Shown in pieces: positions 1 to 9,242 of a DNA stretch of 64,000 bases; positions within the stretch are counted from its first letter, which is position 1; each line of letters begins with the position of its first letter. The stretch is from Mycolicibacterium palauense. GTDB taxonomy: Bacteria; Actinomycetota; Actinomycetes; Mycobacteriales; Mycobacteriaceae. The stretch is taken from assembly GCF_002592005.1 (NCBI RefSeq), contig NZ_NVQF01000027.1:1-64000 (forward strand), given 5' to 3'. Position numbers and translations under genes: made by a program. The notes beneath the pieces were generated by a model that saw nothing but the letters and a program-made list of their open reading frames with translations, made no database searches and was not told the origin of the DNA.

Positions 1-2345
1 GTAGGGTCGGATATGTGTATAAGAGAAAGAAGAGCGCGAGGGGGGCACCCGCACGCGAGGAGGTCCGCGGCGGGCACGGCGTCCTCCACGCTGGGTCCGC
101 CCGCGGCCTCCCAGGACGAGAAGCACTGCAGCGCGGCCTCGTCGGTGACGGTGTCGGTGCACTGGTCGGGAACCCGCGCGGCGCCGATCGACCTGCCCCG
201 CAGCAGCCGGGACAGCCCGCCGTGGACCTCGTCGCGGGTCGGCGCCCACCACGCGATGACCTGCGACTGCGCCCGGGTCAGCGCGACATAGGCGAAACGC
301 AGCGCCTCCCCCGCCGACTCGGCGGCGCCGCGGGTGGACACCGCACCGAAGTCCGGGCTGCGTTTGCCCCCGACGTGCACGCATCGGGTGCCGTCGGGGT
401 CGTGGTAGAGCACGCAGTCACGGTCGGCGACGTAGCGGTTGAACGCGAACGGCAGATACACCAGCGGGAACTGCTGGCCCTTGCTGGCCCACACGGTCAT
501 GATCTGCACGGCGGCCGACTCGCTGTCCAGGCGTCGGCTGCGCTCGGCGTCGCCGTCCTTCGGAGTGCCCCTGCTGCGCAACAGTTCGGCCAGCGCCGGC
601 AGCGAGAGCCGGTCGCGGTGCGCGGCCTCCTGCAGCAGCTGCGACAGGTGCGCCAGGTCGGTCATGTTGCGTTCCCCGCCGGGGGCCGCCAGCACCCGGC
701 TGCCCATGCCGGCCAGGTTCGCCGACTCGAACACCGCGGCCGCACCGTGCTGACGGGCGTGGTCGGCCCACTCCCGCAGCGTGGTCGCGATCCGATCGGT
801 GTGCGCCTCACCGCCGGCGGCCAGCGACTGCGCGGTCTCGCCGAAGAACATCGTCAGCGCGGCCGCCCGCACCATCGCGGACCGGTGGGTCTGCTCCATG
901 GCCTCCAACAGGCACAGCCAGTCGGCCGCCGCCGGGGAGGCGAACACATCCGAGTCGCCGTAATAGACGCACGGAATCCCGGCCCGGCCCAACGCGTCCC
1001 GGCACGCGCGGGCGTCACGGTGGTTCTCCACGATCACCGCGACGTCGCCGGCGGTCAGCGCGCGACCGGCGAAGGTGGCCCCCGAGCCGAGCAACTCGGC
1101 GAGATCGGCGGCCAGATCGCGCGGAATGTAGTCGCGCAGCTCCCCGATGGGGACGAGGTCGGTCCCGTCCCGGCCGAAGTGGTCGCGCCGCACCACGCGA
1201 AGCCGGAACGGGGCGTTGTGGGGTGCCCCGGCGAGCCGGTGGTCGTCGCGGCGGGCGGTCACGTCGCGGACCACGATGTCGGGGTCGCCGAGCTCGGTGT
1301 CGCGCAGCACCGCGTGCAGGGCGTCGACCAGTGCCCGGTCGCTGCGCCAGTTGGTGGCCAGCGTCTGTCGCGTCCCGGCGGTGTGCGCGGCCGTCAGGTA
1401 GGTGGCGATGTCCCCGCCGCGGAAGGCGTAGATGGCCTGTTTGGGATCGCCGATCAGCACCAGCGTGCAGGTTCCGGAGAACGCCCGCTCGATGACCTGC
1501 CACTGGATCGGGTCGGTGTCCTGGAACTCGTCGACCATCACGATGCGCCAGCGGCGCCGCATCCGGGCCCGGGCCGGGGCCTCGGGCGGTTCCAGCGCCT
1601 GCGCAAGCCGGCCGAGCAGGTCGTCGTAGCCCTGGATGCGCAGCCGGCGTTTGCGCGGCTCCAGCTCCGCGAGGACCCGGCGCACGAAGTCCACCCGCAC
1701 CGCCGCATCGGATCCCGCCGGGGGGTCCAGCGGCCGGATCGCCGCGCCGGGGTTGGCGACCGCCTCCCGGGCCAGCGCCAGCGCGTCGTCGCGGCTCAGC
1801 GGCGGCCGGGGCTGCTGGCGGCCGAACCGCGCGAGGTAGACGTCGTCGACGATCTCGGCGGTCAGCGCGTCGAGGCTGTCGACCAGCGTCACGCCGGGAT
1901 CGTTGTCTCCGGCGACGCCCAGCGATTTCAGCACCACCTGACAGAACTGGTGGGTGGTGGCGATGGTGGCGGCGTCGAAGTCGGCCAGCGCGCGCCGCAG
2001 ATTGGCCGCCCGCCACAGGATCTGCTCGGTGTCTCCGCCGCCGAGGTGGGCGATCAGATCGTTGGCCGGTTCGGGTGCCGCCGCCCCGGACACCCGGCAC
2101 CGCGCCCGCTCCTCGAGCGCCTCCAGCGCCTCCAGCAGCTGCCCGCGCACCCGTTCGCGCAGCTCCTGGGTCGCGGCCCGGCTGAACGTGATGAGCAGCA
2201 TCTCGTCGAGGGAGGCCACCCCCTCGGCGAGGTAGCGGGTCACCAGGGCGGCCAGCACGAACGTCTTCCCCGTCCCGGCGCTGGCCTCCAGCACGGTGGT
2301 GGACGCCGGCGCCGGCAGGTCACCGAACAGATCGAAGGTGCGCAT
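1..2345 (-). CDS. recB: RecB helicase/nuclease subunit, 3' end missing
   Basis: This is the RecB (beta) subunit of exonuclease V (RecBCD), a 3'-5' helicase that processes double-strand breaks. The reading frame shows UvrD/Rep-type helicase motifs in order: Walker A (EASAGTGKTF) near residue 20, Walker B (MVDEFQDTD), motif III (GDPKQAIYAFRGG), and the C-terminal helicase motif FAYVALTRAQ. About 770 genuine codons are present. Mycobacterial RecB is near 1,090 residues, so the C-terminal nuclease domain is lost at the contig edge and the last codons run into adapter. The ATG shares one base with the recC stop (TGATG), indicating translational coupling. recD is not in the window. Confidence 0.93.
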   Translation of the reverse strand, partial: MRTFDLFGDLPAPASTTVLEASAGTGKTFVLAALVTRYLAEGVASLDEMLLITFSRAATQELRERVRGQLLEALEALEERARCRVSGAAAPEPANDLIAHLGGGDTEQILWRAANLRRALADFDAATIATTHQFCQVVLKSLGVAGDNDPGVTLVDSLDALTAEIVDDVYLARFGRQQPRPPLSRDDALALAREAVANPGAAIRPLDPPAGSDAAVRVDFVRRVLAELEPRKRRLRIQGYDDLLGRLAQALEPPEAPARARMRRRWRIVMVDEFQDTDPIQWQVIERAFSGTCTLVLIGDPKQAIYAFRGGDIATYLTAAHTAGTRQTLATNWRSDRALVDALHAVLRDTELGDPDIVVRDVTARRDDHRLAGAPHNAPFRLRVVRRDHFGRDGTDLVPIGELRDYIPRDLAADLAELLGSGATFAGRALTAGDVAVIVENHRDARACRDALGRAGIPCVYYGDSDVFASPAAADWLCLLEAMEQTHRSAMVRAAALTMFFGETAQSLAAGGEAHTDRIATTLREWADHARQHGAAAVFESANLAGMGSRVLAAPGGERNMTDLAHLSQLLQEAAHRDRLSLPALAELLRSRGTPKDGDAERSRRLDSESAAVQIMTVWASKGQQFPLVYLPFAFNRYVADRDCVLYHDPDGTRCVHVGGKRSPDFGAVSTRGAAESAGEALRFAYVALTRAQSQVIAWWAPTRDEVHGGLSRLLRGRSIGAARVPDQCTDTVTDEAALQCFSSWEAAGGPSVEDAVPAADLLACGCPPRALLSLIHISDP
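11..29 (+). other. Residual Nextera (Tn5) mosaic-end adapter at contig edge
   Basis: The 19 bases match the Tn5 mosaic end used in Nextera libraries at 17 of 19 positions. The bases just before them (GGGTCGG) resemble the end of the Nextera read-2 adapter with one base missing. This is read error or untrimmed adapter left in the assembly, not genomic sequence. The true sequence probably begins a little after base 29, so the window starts at a contig end. Confidence 0.85.
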
Positions 2346-5300
2346 CAGTCGGCCTCCAGTTCGGCCTCGAGCATCGGCGCCCACAGCCGCGCCGCCAGTG
2401 CCCCCAGCCGGGTCGCCTCGCCGGGTACCTCCTCACCCGGGCCCGGGTGCCCGAGCAGCTCGGCCAGCGGGACCCGGCCGCCCCACGCGCGCTGCTGGGC
2501 CGCGGCGGCGTCCTCACCGTCGAACCTGCCGGAGGCCCACGCCCGCCGCGCCGGTTCGAACGGGTCGGCGCGGTCGTGGCGGGCCTCGGCCCAGGCCAGC
2601 GAGGTCTTCAGCGGCAGCGGCAACGGCTCGCGCAGGCCGGCGTCGCGGATGGCCGCCAGGTCCTCCAGCAGCGGCACCGGGTCCCGCGGGGCGGCGAACC
2701 GGCGTTCGGTGACGCGCCGGCGGCTGCGCCCGACGCACACCGCCGTCCAGTCCCGTCCCGGCTCGGCGGCGGCCAGCACGAGCAGTCGGATCCACGCCGC
2801 CAGAACGTGTTTGGCGGCCAGCGTGGAATAGGTGACCGAGACGATCCGGTCGGCGTGGATCGGGCTGACCGTGCCGGTCAGGCGCCGGCCGTGGCGCAGG
2901 GCGATGTCGGCGTCCACGGCGTGCGGTTCGCCCCGGCGATAGCCGCGGGCCGTGGCGGCCAGGCGTTCGGCGGTCTCGCAGATGGTCTTGGCCTGCCGCC
3001 AGCCCAGCTGCCCCGGCGGCAGCAGTCCGCGCCGCCATTCGGCCTGCAGCGCCCACTGCGGGTCGCGTCCGCGCAGCATGTCGTCGAGCATGCGGTCACC
3101 CACGGCCCAGGCCTGCAGGGCGTCGATCTCGACCGGGATCACGTCCTCGACGGTCTCGGTGTCCGCCGGAAGCGCCACGTCGAAGCCCCGGAAGAAGCCG
3201 CGCACCGGGTCGGCGAAGAAGTCCAGCAGCTCCGCCAGTCCCACATCGGCCCCCGTCGGCGGGGCCCGCAGCGGTTCGCTCAGAAACGTTTTCGAGGCGT
3301 CCGCTGCGACGGAGCGGCCGGCGGCGGCCTCGGCGGCCACCAGCGCGGTCGGATCGAAGGTGAAGGGGCCCGCGGTGCCCAGCGCGCCGGGGGTGACGTT
3401 GCGGACGTCGAAGGGCTGCAGCGGATGGTGCACCACGATCCCGTGCCCGGCCGCACCGTCCCCCGCGCCCCCGCGCACCGGGCGCATGGTGGTGCGGTCG
3501 AGGGTGTCGAGGACCTCGGCCAGGGGCACGCAGGGCGGCATCGGCCGACCGGTGTGTTCGTCGGCCCCGGTGTAGGTGATGACCAGGCGTTCGGTGGTGG
3601 CAGTGATCGCGTCGAGCAGCAGCTGGCGGTCCTCGGAGCGGATGTCGCGTTCACCGGTCACCGGTTCGCGGGCCAGCACGTCGTCACCGTCGGCGGTGCC
3701 CTGCCGGGGAAACAGTCCGTCGTCCAGCCCAACCAGGCACACCACCCGGTGCGGCACCGAGCGCATCGGCACCATGGTGCACACGGTCAGTGTCCCGCTG
3801 CGGAAGTTGGCGCGGGTCGGGCGGCCGGCCAGGTGCCGCTCCAGCAGCGAGCGGATGTCGTTGAGCCGCATGGGTGTGGGGTCCCACGAACCGGCCTGCT
3901 CGAGGATGTCGGCGAACTCCCGCTGCAGCTGGCCCAGCTGCCAGCCGTCGTCCGCGCCGAGGGCGGCCAGGCGCACCACTCCCGCACCGAGCAGGTCGAG
4001 CCATTCGGACAGCGGCCGCACGCCGGTCAGCGAGTCGGCCACCGCGGTGAGCCGGTCGACGAATTCGGCCAGCCGGCCCGCCAGGTCGACGTGATTGCTG
4101 CCGACGTCGTCGAGCGGCAGGGTGGTGTCCAGCCAGCCCTGCGAGTCGTCGGACATCGCCACCCCGCACAGCACCCGGTCCAGCCCGAAACGCCAGGTGT
4201 TGTGCACGAAGTCGCCCAGGCCGAACGGGTTTCGATGCTCGCGGTCGAATCCCCACCGGATGCCGGACTCGCCCACCCAGCGGGTCACGACGTCGATGTC
4301 GTCGTCGGTGAATCCGAACCGGGCGCGCACCGGCGGCGTCTCGGCGATGTTGAGGACCTCGCTGGCCGAGGCGCGGCCCCCGACCAGGCCGAGCACCTGA
4401 GCCACCAGCGCCAGCAGCGGGTTGGTCTGGGCCGGCGAGCGGTCGGCCAGCCGCACCCGCAGCCGGTGGGCGGGATGTCCCCCGGCGGCCTCCCCGAGGC
4501 CGAAACCCGCGACGATCAACGGCGCGTAGGTCTCGATGTCGGGGCACATCACCAGGATGTCGCGCGGCGACAGGGTGGGATCGTCGGCCAGGGCGCCCAG
4601 CAGCACGTCGCGCAGGACCTCGACCTGACGCGCGGGCCCGTGACAGCTGTGGACCTGCACCGAACGGTCACCGGCGGCCAGCACCCGGCCGTCGGGACGC
4701 ACCGCGTTGGCGGCGATGTCGGCCTGCAGCCAGCTCAACAGGGTGTCGCGGCGGGGCGGCGGGCCGAGATCCTCGTCGGTGACCCCCGGCGATCCGGTGC
4801 CCGGCAGCGTGGACTGCAGCTCGCGCAGGTCCCGCCCCAGGGTGGCCAGCAGCGGGTGGCGGGCCGCGTGGTGGCCGGTGTCGCGGGCGCGAGGCAGTGG
4901 GCCGCGCCGGTCGGCCAGCGCCGACCAGAGGTCTTCGCTGGGGTGCGGCAGCCACAGGTGCAGCTCGTGGTGGGTCGCCAGGGCCTCCAACAGTTCGATG
5001 TCGGTACGCGCCAGCCGGGTGTGCCCGAACAACGACAACCGGGCGGGCAGCGCGACGGGGCCCTGCCGCAGCCGGGCCAGCGTCGCGGCGTGGCGCAGGT
5101 GCGGCGGTTCGACGCCCACCCGGGTGGCGCAGACCCGGTCGACCACGGCACGCCACAGCGCGGGCTGCCAGTCCAGGTCGGCGTCGAGCCGGTTGCCCAG
5201 GCCGTCGGTCGGATCCTCGGCCAGCCAGTCGGCCGGCATCTGCGGGCGCTGCGCCGTGTAGGAGGCGAACAGCCCCGCCAGGCGGCGGGCCACCGCGTAC

Positions 5301-5734
5301 CGCCGTCCCCGCCGCAGCTCGGCCTCCGCGCCGTCGTGCAGACGGCCCAGGTGCGCGGCCAGGCCCGCCCACCACGGCCGGCCCTCGGCGTCATCGGCGT
5401 GCTGGTCGAGGCTCTCGTCGATGGCGGCCATCACGGGCCAGGTCAGGGCCTCGGGGGCCCACGGGTCGCCATCGGGGTCGTCGCGGGTGGCGGCGGTGAT
5501 CTCGGTGATCAGGGACCGCGGTGACCGGAACGACACACCCGCGCACACGCCGTCGGCGTCGGTCCCGGCCCCCAGCGCGTGCGAGAGCCGCTGGCTCAGC
5601 CAGCGCTCCACCCCCCGGGCGGGGACCAGCACCAGCTCCGGGGCGAACGGGTCGCCGGCCGGCCGGCTCAGCAGTGCGGCCAGGCCGTCGGCCAGCAGGT
5701 CGGTGCGCTCGGCTCGATGGATGTGGAAACCCAC
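2345..5734 (-). CDS. recC: RecC subunit of exodeoxyribonuclease V
   Basis: RecC (gamma) holds the RecBCD complex together, splits the duplex and, in well-studied homologues, reads Chi. The product is about 1,129 residues. The N-terminus GFHIHRAERTDLLADGL is typical of the family, followed by an inactive helicase-like fold (LVPARGVERWLSQRLSH) and a C-terminal inactive nuclease-like domain. I chose the GTG at 5734 because a purine-rich ribosome site (GGAAGGGGGAGG, 5738-5749) lies directly before it and the protein then begins like mycobacterial RecC. An in-frame ATG at 5770 would add 12 residues. recB follows with a one-base overlap. Confidence 0.93.
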   Translation of the reverse strand: MGFHIHRAERTDLLADGLAALLSRPAGDPFAPELVLVPARGVERWLSQRLSHALGAGTDADGVCAGVSFRSPRSLITEITAATRDDPDGDPWAPEALTWPVMAAIDESLDQHADDAEGRPWWAGLAAHLGRLHDGAEAELRRGRRYAVARRLAGLFASYTAQRPQMPADWLAEDPTDGLGNRLDADLDWQPALWRAVVDRVCATRVGVEPPHLRHAATLARLRQGPVALPARLSLFGHTRLARTDIELLEALATHHELHLWLPHPSEDLWSALADRRGPLPRARDTGHHAARHPLLATLGRDLRELQSTLPGTGSPGVTDEDLGPPPRRDTLLSWLQADIAANAVRPDGRVLAAGDRSVQVHSCHGPARQVEVLRDVLLGALADDPTLSPRDILVMCPDIETYAPLIVAGFGLGEAAGGHPAHRLRVRLADRSPAQTNPLLALVAQVLGLVGGRASASEVLNIAETPPVRARFGFTDDDIDVVTRWVGESGIRWGFDREHRNPFGLGDFVHNTWRFGLDRVLCGVAMSDDSQGWLDTTLPLDDVGSNHVDLAGRLAEFVDRLTAVADSLTGVRPLSEWLDLLGAGVVRLAALGADDGWQLGQLQREFADILEQAGSWDPTPMRLNDIRSLLERHLAGRPTRANFRSGTLTVCTMVPMRSVPHRVVCLVGLDDGLFPRQGTADGDDVLAREPVTGERDIRSEDRQLLLDAITATTERLVITYTGADEHTGRPMPPCVPLAEVLDTLDRTTMRPVRGGAGDGAAGHGIVVHHPLQPFDVRNVTPGALGTAGPFTFDPTALVAAEAAAGRSVAADASKTFLSEPLRAPPTGADVGLAELLDFFADPVRGFFRGFDVALPADTETVEDVIPVEIDALQAWAVGDRMLDDMLRGRDPQWALQAEWRRGLLPPGQLGWRQAKTICETAERLAATARGYRRGEPHAVDADIALRHGRRLTGTVSPIHADRIVSVTYSTLAAKHVLAAWIRLLVLAAAEPGRDWTAVCVGRSRRRVTERRFAAPRDPVPLLEDLAAIRDAGLREPLPLPLKTSLAWAEARHDRADPFEPARRAWASGRFDGEDAAAAQQRAWGGRVPLAELLGHPGPGEEVPGEATRLGALAARLWAPMLEAELEAD

Positions 5735-5815
5735 CGGCCTCCCCCTTCCGCTGACCGACCATCGGGACACCCACGGTATCCAAGCCGACCGACGTCAGCG
5801 GTGAGCCGGTCGGGC

Positions 5816-7120
5816 TCAGCCCGGCGACCAGGCCACCGGCAGGCGTTTGATGCCGTGGATGAACGGCGAGCGCAGGATCGCCGGCTCCTCGGCCGCCACG
5901 ATGTCGGGCACCCGGTGGCGCAGTTCCTCGAAGGCCACCCGGATCTCGCGGCGGGCCAGGTTGGCCCCGAGACAGAAATGCGCTCCGCCCGCCCCGTATC
6001 CGACGTGGTGATTGGGGTCGCGTGCGATGTCGAACCGCCACGGGTTGTCGAAGTGCGTCTCGTCGCGGTTGGCCGACGCGTACCACATCGACACCTTGTC
6101 GCCGGCCTTCATCGCCACCCCGCCCAGCTCGACGTCCTCGGTGAGGTTGCGCCGCATGAAGATCACCGGGGAGGCCCACCGGACGATCTCCTCGACCGCC
6201 GAGACGGCCAGCCCGTCGAAGTCGGCCCACCACCTGGCGCGCTCGTCGGGGTAGCGGGTGAGCGCGACCATCCCGTGGCTGATGGCGTTGCGGGTGGTCT
6301 CGTTGCCCGCGGCCGACAGCAGGATGAAGAACGAGCCGACCTCCGTCGAGCTCAGCCGCTCCCCGTCGACCTCGGCCTCGACCAGGTTGGTGGTCAGGTC
6401 GTCGCCGGGGTGCGACCGGCGGGATTCGGCCAGCCCGGTGCCGTATTCGGCGAGCTGCAGGACCGCGGAGACGACGGTGTCGAAGTCGCCGGCCACCTCG
6501 TCGTCGCCGGCCCCCAGGATGACGTTGGTCAGATGGAAGACCATCGGTTCGTCCTCCTCGGGGATGCCCATCATGTCGCAGATGATCTGCAGCGGCAGCG
6601 GGCCCGACACCGAGGCGACGAAGTCGGCGCGGCCGTCGGGATGGTCGGCGAGCATGTCGGCGACCAGCCGCCGCGACCGGTCGCGCACACTCTGCTCGAT
6701 CCGGGCCACCATCTTCGGCGTGAACGCCCGGTTGACGATCGAACGCAGCCGCTGGTGGCGGGGATCGTCGAGGTTGATCATCGATCCGCTGAACTCGGCG
6801 ATCTCGGGCGCCACGTCGGACAACGACACACTGGTGGGGATGGAGCTGAAGATCTCGGGGTGCCGACTGGCGAAATGCACGTCGTCGAACCGCGTCAACG
6901 CCCAGTGCCCGGCGCCGGTGGTGAAGCCGGAGATGGGCGGTGCCTCGAAGAAGGCGATCGGCGCCTCGCGGCGCAGCGTCGCGAACGCCCCGTCGCGGTA
7001 GTCCTCGTCGCGGCCCCAGAACTCCACCGCGCCCAGGTCGATGTCGGAGAGCGGCACCTGCGGTGGTGGGGCGCCGTTCTCTCGCGGTGCGATGCCGGCG
7101 CGGTTCGTTGCCACGGTCAT
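5816..7120 (-). CDS. cyp124: CYP124-family cytochrome P450 (methyl-branched lipid hydroxylase)
   Basis: This 434-residue P450 resembles mycobacterial CYP124 throughout, including the N-terminal NGAPPPQVPLSDIDLG, DDPRHQRLRSIVNRAFTPK, LPLQIICDMMGIP and the C-terminal FIHGIK. Visible motifs are the I-helix AGNETT (271-276), ExxR (E311-R314) and the haem loop with Cys383 in GGAHFCLG. Known CYP124 enzymes omega-hydroxylate methyl-branched lipids and the cholesterol side chain, with electrons from a ferredoxin and its reductase. No ferredoxin gene is adjacent. The ribosome site AGGAGG lies just before the ATG. A 15-bp palindrome sits 29 bp upstream. CYP124 membership is by recalled similarity; the exact subfamily is not proven. 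Confidence 0.87.
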   Translation of the reverse strand: MTVATNRAGIAPRENGAPPPQVPLSDIDLGAVEFWGRDEDYRDGAFATLRREAPIAFFEAPPISGFTTGAGHWALTRFDDVHFASRHPEIFSSIPTSVSLSDVAPEIAEFSGSMINLDDPRHQRLRSIVNRAFTPKMVARIEQSVRDRSRRLVADMLADHPDGRADFVASVSGPLPLQIICDMMGIPEEDEPMVFHLTNVILGAGDDEVAGDFDTVVSAVLQLAEYGTGLAESRRSHPGDDLTTNLVEAEVDGERLSSTEVGSFFILLSAAGNETTRNAISHGMVALTRYPDERARWWADFDGLAVSAVEEIVRWASPVIFMRRNLTEDVELGGVAMKAGDKVSMWYASANRDETHFDNPWRFDIARDPNHHVGYGAGGAHFCLGANLARREIRVAFEELRHRVPDIVAAEEPAILRSPFIHGIKRLPVAWSPG

Positions 7121-7148
7121 GGTCCTACCTCCTGCGCCCGAGTGTGAC

Positions 7149-7163
7149 AGCCCTCACAGGGCT
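7149..7163. promoter_or_regulatory. 15-bp palindrome upstream of the CYP124-type gene
   Basis: AGCCCT-CAC-AGGGCT is a perfect inverted repeat with 6-bp arms, placed 29 bp before the P450 start codon on the opposite strand. It is a candidate operator. It could also be an mRNA leader hairpin. No regulator gene is adjacent. Confidence 0.3.
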
Positions 7164-7336
7164 TGCCTAGGGTCGACCGGTACCCGGATTCGCGACGTTT
7201 CTCCGTGACCGGCCCGCCGTCCGCGCAAAAATCCGGCGACACCCGGCGTGGCGCACGGGGGGCCGTCGGGATTTCGTGATAAAGCAGAGACCTGGAAGCC
7301 CGCGACACCGCGGGCGTTGTCTGGGACCCTCGAGCG

Positions 7337-7927
7337 GTGACGCACCGCCCGAGGAGTCTGCGCGCTCCGTTCGCTCTCGCCTCGGTTCTCGTCCTGATCG
7401 TGGGTGTCGTCGCCGCCGCGACGGCCCTGCACCACGCCCGCGTCGGCTTCGACGAACAGTCCCGCACCCTCGCCGTCGGTGACTGCGTGATCATGACCTC
7501 GACCCCGGCCTCGCCCCCGGCCGGGCAGACCGCCGGGCCGGCCGCGGTCACGGCGCACCGGGCACCGTGCAACGCCGACCCCAGCTACACCATCGGCGCG
7601 CTGACCGGCGCGGCGGGCGCATGCCCCAGCAGCGAGTACCAGCACTTCCCGGCCCCGGCCGCCGACGCGCGGACCGCCGCCCTGTGCCTGGTGCCCAACC
7701 TGCTCGCCGAGCACTGCTATCTGCTGCAGATGCCGATGGGTCTGGTCAGCAGGGCCGAGTGCGTGGCCCCCGGCACCTCCGGCGCCGACGCCGCCACCGG
7801 CGTGCTGGTCCAGGTCACCAACCGGTTGGAGGTGCGCGATCAGCGGGCGTGCCCGACGGAGGTCGGCCACTACGTCTGGCCGTATCCGTCTCCGGCGCGC
7901 ACCTACTGCACGCTGACGGTGTCCTGA
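7337..7927 (+). CDS. Cys-rich membrane-anchored or secreted protein, function unknown
   Basis: A 196-residue protein starting at GTG. Residues about 9-29 form one hydrophobic segment (APFALASVLVLIVGVVAAA), either an N-terminal anchor or an uncleaved signal; no lipobox is evident. The outer part has many cysteines, in patterns such as GDCV, RAPCN, GACPSSEY, EHCY, AECV and RACP, which suggests disulfides. I recall similar LppU-like secreted proteins in actinobacteria, but no function is assigned. It reads away from the CYP124-type gene and converges on the SRPBCC gene across a GC-rich hairpin. Confidence 0.75.
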   Translation: MTHRPRSLRAPFALASVLVLIVGVVAAATALHHARVGFDEQSRTLAVGDCVIMTSTPASPPAGQTAGPAAVTAHRAPCNADPSYTIGALTGAAGACPSSEYQHFPAPAADARTAALCLVPNLLAEHCYLLQMPMGLVSRAECVAPGTSGADAATGVLVQVTNRLEVRDQRACPTEVGHYVWPYPSPARTYCTLTVS

Positions 7928-7952
7928 ACCCCGAGCATCGATATCGATACAG

Positions 7953-7993
7953 ACGTGATGCCGGTGTTCCCGCCGCTTCGGGCGGCATGACGT
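7953..7993. terminator. GC-rich hairpin between [15 protein letters not shown]
   Basis: An interrupted inverted repeat: ATGCCG (7958-7963) pairs with CGGCAT (7983-7988) and an inner CCCG (7969-7972) pairs with CGGG (7979-7982), with ACGT on both flanks. It has no T-run. It lies between two [15 protein letters not shown] (ends 7927 and 8012), so a two-way terminator is the likeliest role. Confidence 0.45.
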
Positions 7994-8011
7994 CTGACTC
8001 GATGCGCGAGA

Positions 8012-8482
8012 TCAGCCCTCGGCCTCGACGACGGCCTTGATGCGCCTCAGGGTGGTCTCCATGTCCCGGAGGTTGCGGCGCTTGCGCAGCTGACCGCCGA
8101 ACACGCCGAACAGGGTGGTCAACGGGGAGGAGGCCATCCGGAACGACTCGGTCACGTCGGTCTCGTCGGAGGTCTCGTCGCCGACCGGGTCGAAGCGGTA
8201 GTGCCAATTGTTGACCGGCCGGTCCCCCACCAGCACCTCGAAGCCGAACTCGCGGCCCGGTTCGCACGCGGTGACCCGGCACGTCGTCCAGTACACCGGC
8301 CCGATCTCGTTGCGTTTGACGTGGCCGCGGAACTTCGCGCCCAGCGTCGGGCCGTCCGCGCCGTCGAGCCATTCGGATTCGAAGACCTCCGGCGAGAACC
8401 GGCCGGTGTTGCGCACATCGGCCACCAGGTTCCAGATCTGTTCGGCCGGGGCGTTCATCCGCACTGTCACCGATCCCTGCAT
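8012..8482 (-). CDS. SRPBCC (polyketide cyclase/START-like) family protein
   Basis: A 156-residue protein with the SRPBCC fold pattern: N-terminal strand and helix (VTVRMNAPAEQIWNLVADV), a central strand-rich part, and a C-terminal helix (RDMETTLRRIKAVVEAEG). Family members bind hydrophobic ligands or act as cyclases and dehydratases; no catalytic residue can be assigned here. I start at the ATG giving MQGSVTVRMNA because the upstream in-frame extension (to 8638) lacks family similarity and runs into the divergent gene. The divergent promoter region holds a 15-bp palindrome (CGGGGCA-T-TGCCCCG, 8517-8531). Confidence 0.8.
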   Translation of the reverse strand: MQGSVTVRMNAPAEQIWNLVADVRNTGRFSPEVFESEWLDGADGPTLGAKFRGHVKRNEIGPVYWTTCRVTACEPGREFGFEVLVGDRPVNNWHYRFDPVGDETSDETDVTESFRMASSPLTTLFGVFGGQLRKRRNLRDMETTLRRIKAVVEAEG

Positions 8483-8607
8483 GCGCCGATGATAGGCGCC
8501 GCAACCCCACCTTTTTCGGGGCATTGCCCCGCAGCCTTTGGCGGAGGACGATGAAAAACGTCCCGGCGGCGCCGTCGCGACGCTGCCCCTGACGATGGAG
8601 GCAGAGA

Positions 8608-9228
8608 ATGCATGCCCGTAGTTCCACGATCCACGCACGGTCCTCGGCCATCGACGCCGGACTCGGCTACATCCGCGACACCGTGATGCCGGCGCTGTCC
8701 GGGCTCGACGGCTACGTCGGGCTGTCGCTTCTGGTCGACCGGCTCACCGGCCGGTGCATCGCCACCACCGCCTGGCAGTCCGAGGAGGCGCTCAACGCCA
8801 GCCGGCATCCCACCAGGGCGCTGCGGGACCGGGCCGCCGAGATCCTGGGCGGCAGCCCCACCGTCGACGAGTGGGAGATCGCCGCGCTGCACCGCCACCA
8901 CCGCTCCCGGGAGGGTGCCTGCGTGCGGGTGACCTGGGCCCGGGTCGAACCCGAGCAGGCCGACCGCGCCGTCGACGGCTACCGGATGGCCACCATCCCG
9001 GCCCTGGAGGAGCTCGACGGTTTCTGCAGCGCCAGTCTGCTCGTCGACCGCGAGTCCGGTTTCGGGGTGGCCTCGGTGACCTTCGACAGCGTCCTGGCGA
9101 TGCGACGCGGCCGGATCGCCACCGACGCGATCAAGGTCGCGACGGTGCGCGACACCGGCGCCGAGATCCTCGACGAATGCGAGTTCGACCTGGCGCTGGC
9201 GCACCTGCGGGTGCCCGAGATGGCCTGA
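8608..9228 (+). CDS. Tandem ABM-like (dimeric alpha/beta barrel) protein
   Basis: A 206-residue protein made of two similar halves: MPALSGLDGYVGLSLLVDR in the first and IPALEELDGFCSASLLVDR in the second, each followed by the strand pattern of antibiotic-biosynthesis-monooxygenase-like barrels. Single-domain members dimerise to form one barrel, so a fused repeat could form it within one chain. Function is unknown; members include monooxygenases and stress-response proteins. The ATG has a good ribosome site (GGAGGCAGAGA). The gene is divergent from the SRPBCC gene and ends 14 bp before the converging maltokinase gene. Confidence 0.75.
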   Translation: MHARSSTIHARSSAIDAGLGYIRDTVMPALSGLDGYVGLSLLVDRLTGRCIATTAWQSEEALNASRHPTRALRDRAAEILGGSPTVDEWEIAALHRHHRSREGACVRVTWARVEPEQADRAVDGYRMATIPALEELDGFCSASLLVDRESGFGVASVTFDSVLAMRRGRIATDAIKVATVRDTGAEILDECEFDLALAHLRVPEMA

Positions 9229-9242
9229 CCGCACCGGCCGGG

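Noticed and set aside
15..2831. 938-codon open frame on the plus strand opposite recB
   Set aside because: It is the mirror of the recB/recC frames in high-GC DNA. Its product is Arg/Gly/Pro-rich without domains, and the minus strand has clear RecB motifs.
2447..5524. 1025-codon plus-strand open frame opposite recC
   Set aside because: Shadow of recC; low-complexity translation, no start signal, no known domain.
8517..8531. Palindrome CGGGGCA-T-TGCCCCG as a terminator
   Set aside because: The run of T lies before the stem on the plus strand and reads as A after it on the minus strand, and it sits in a divergent promoter; at most an operator.
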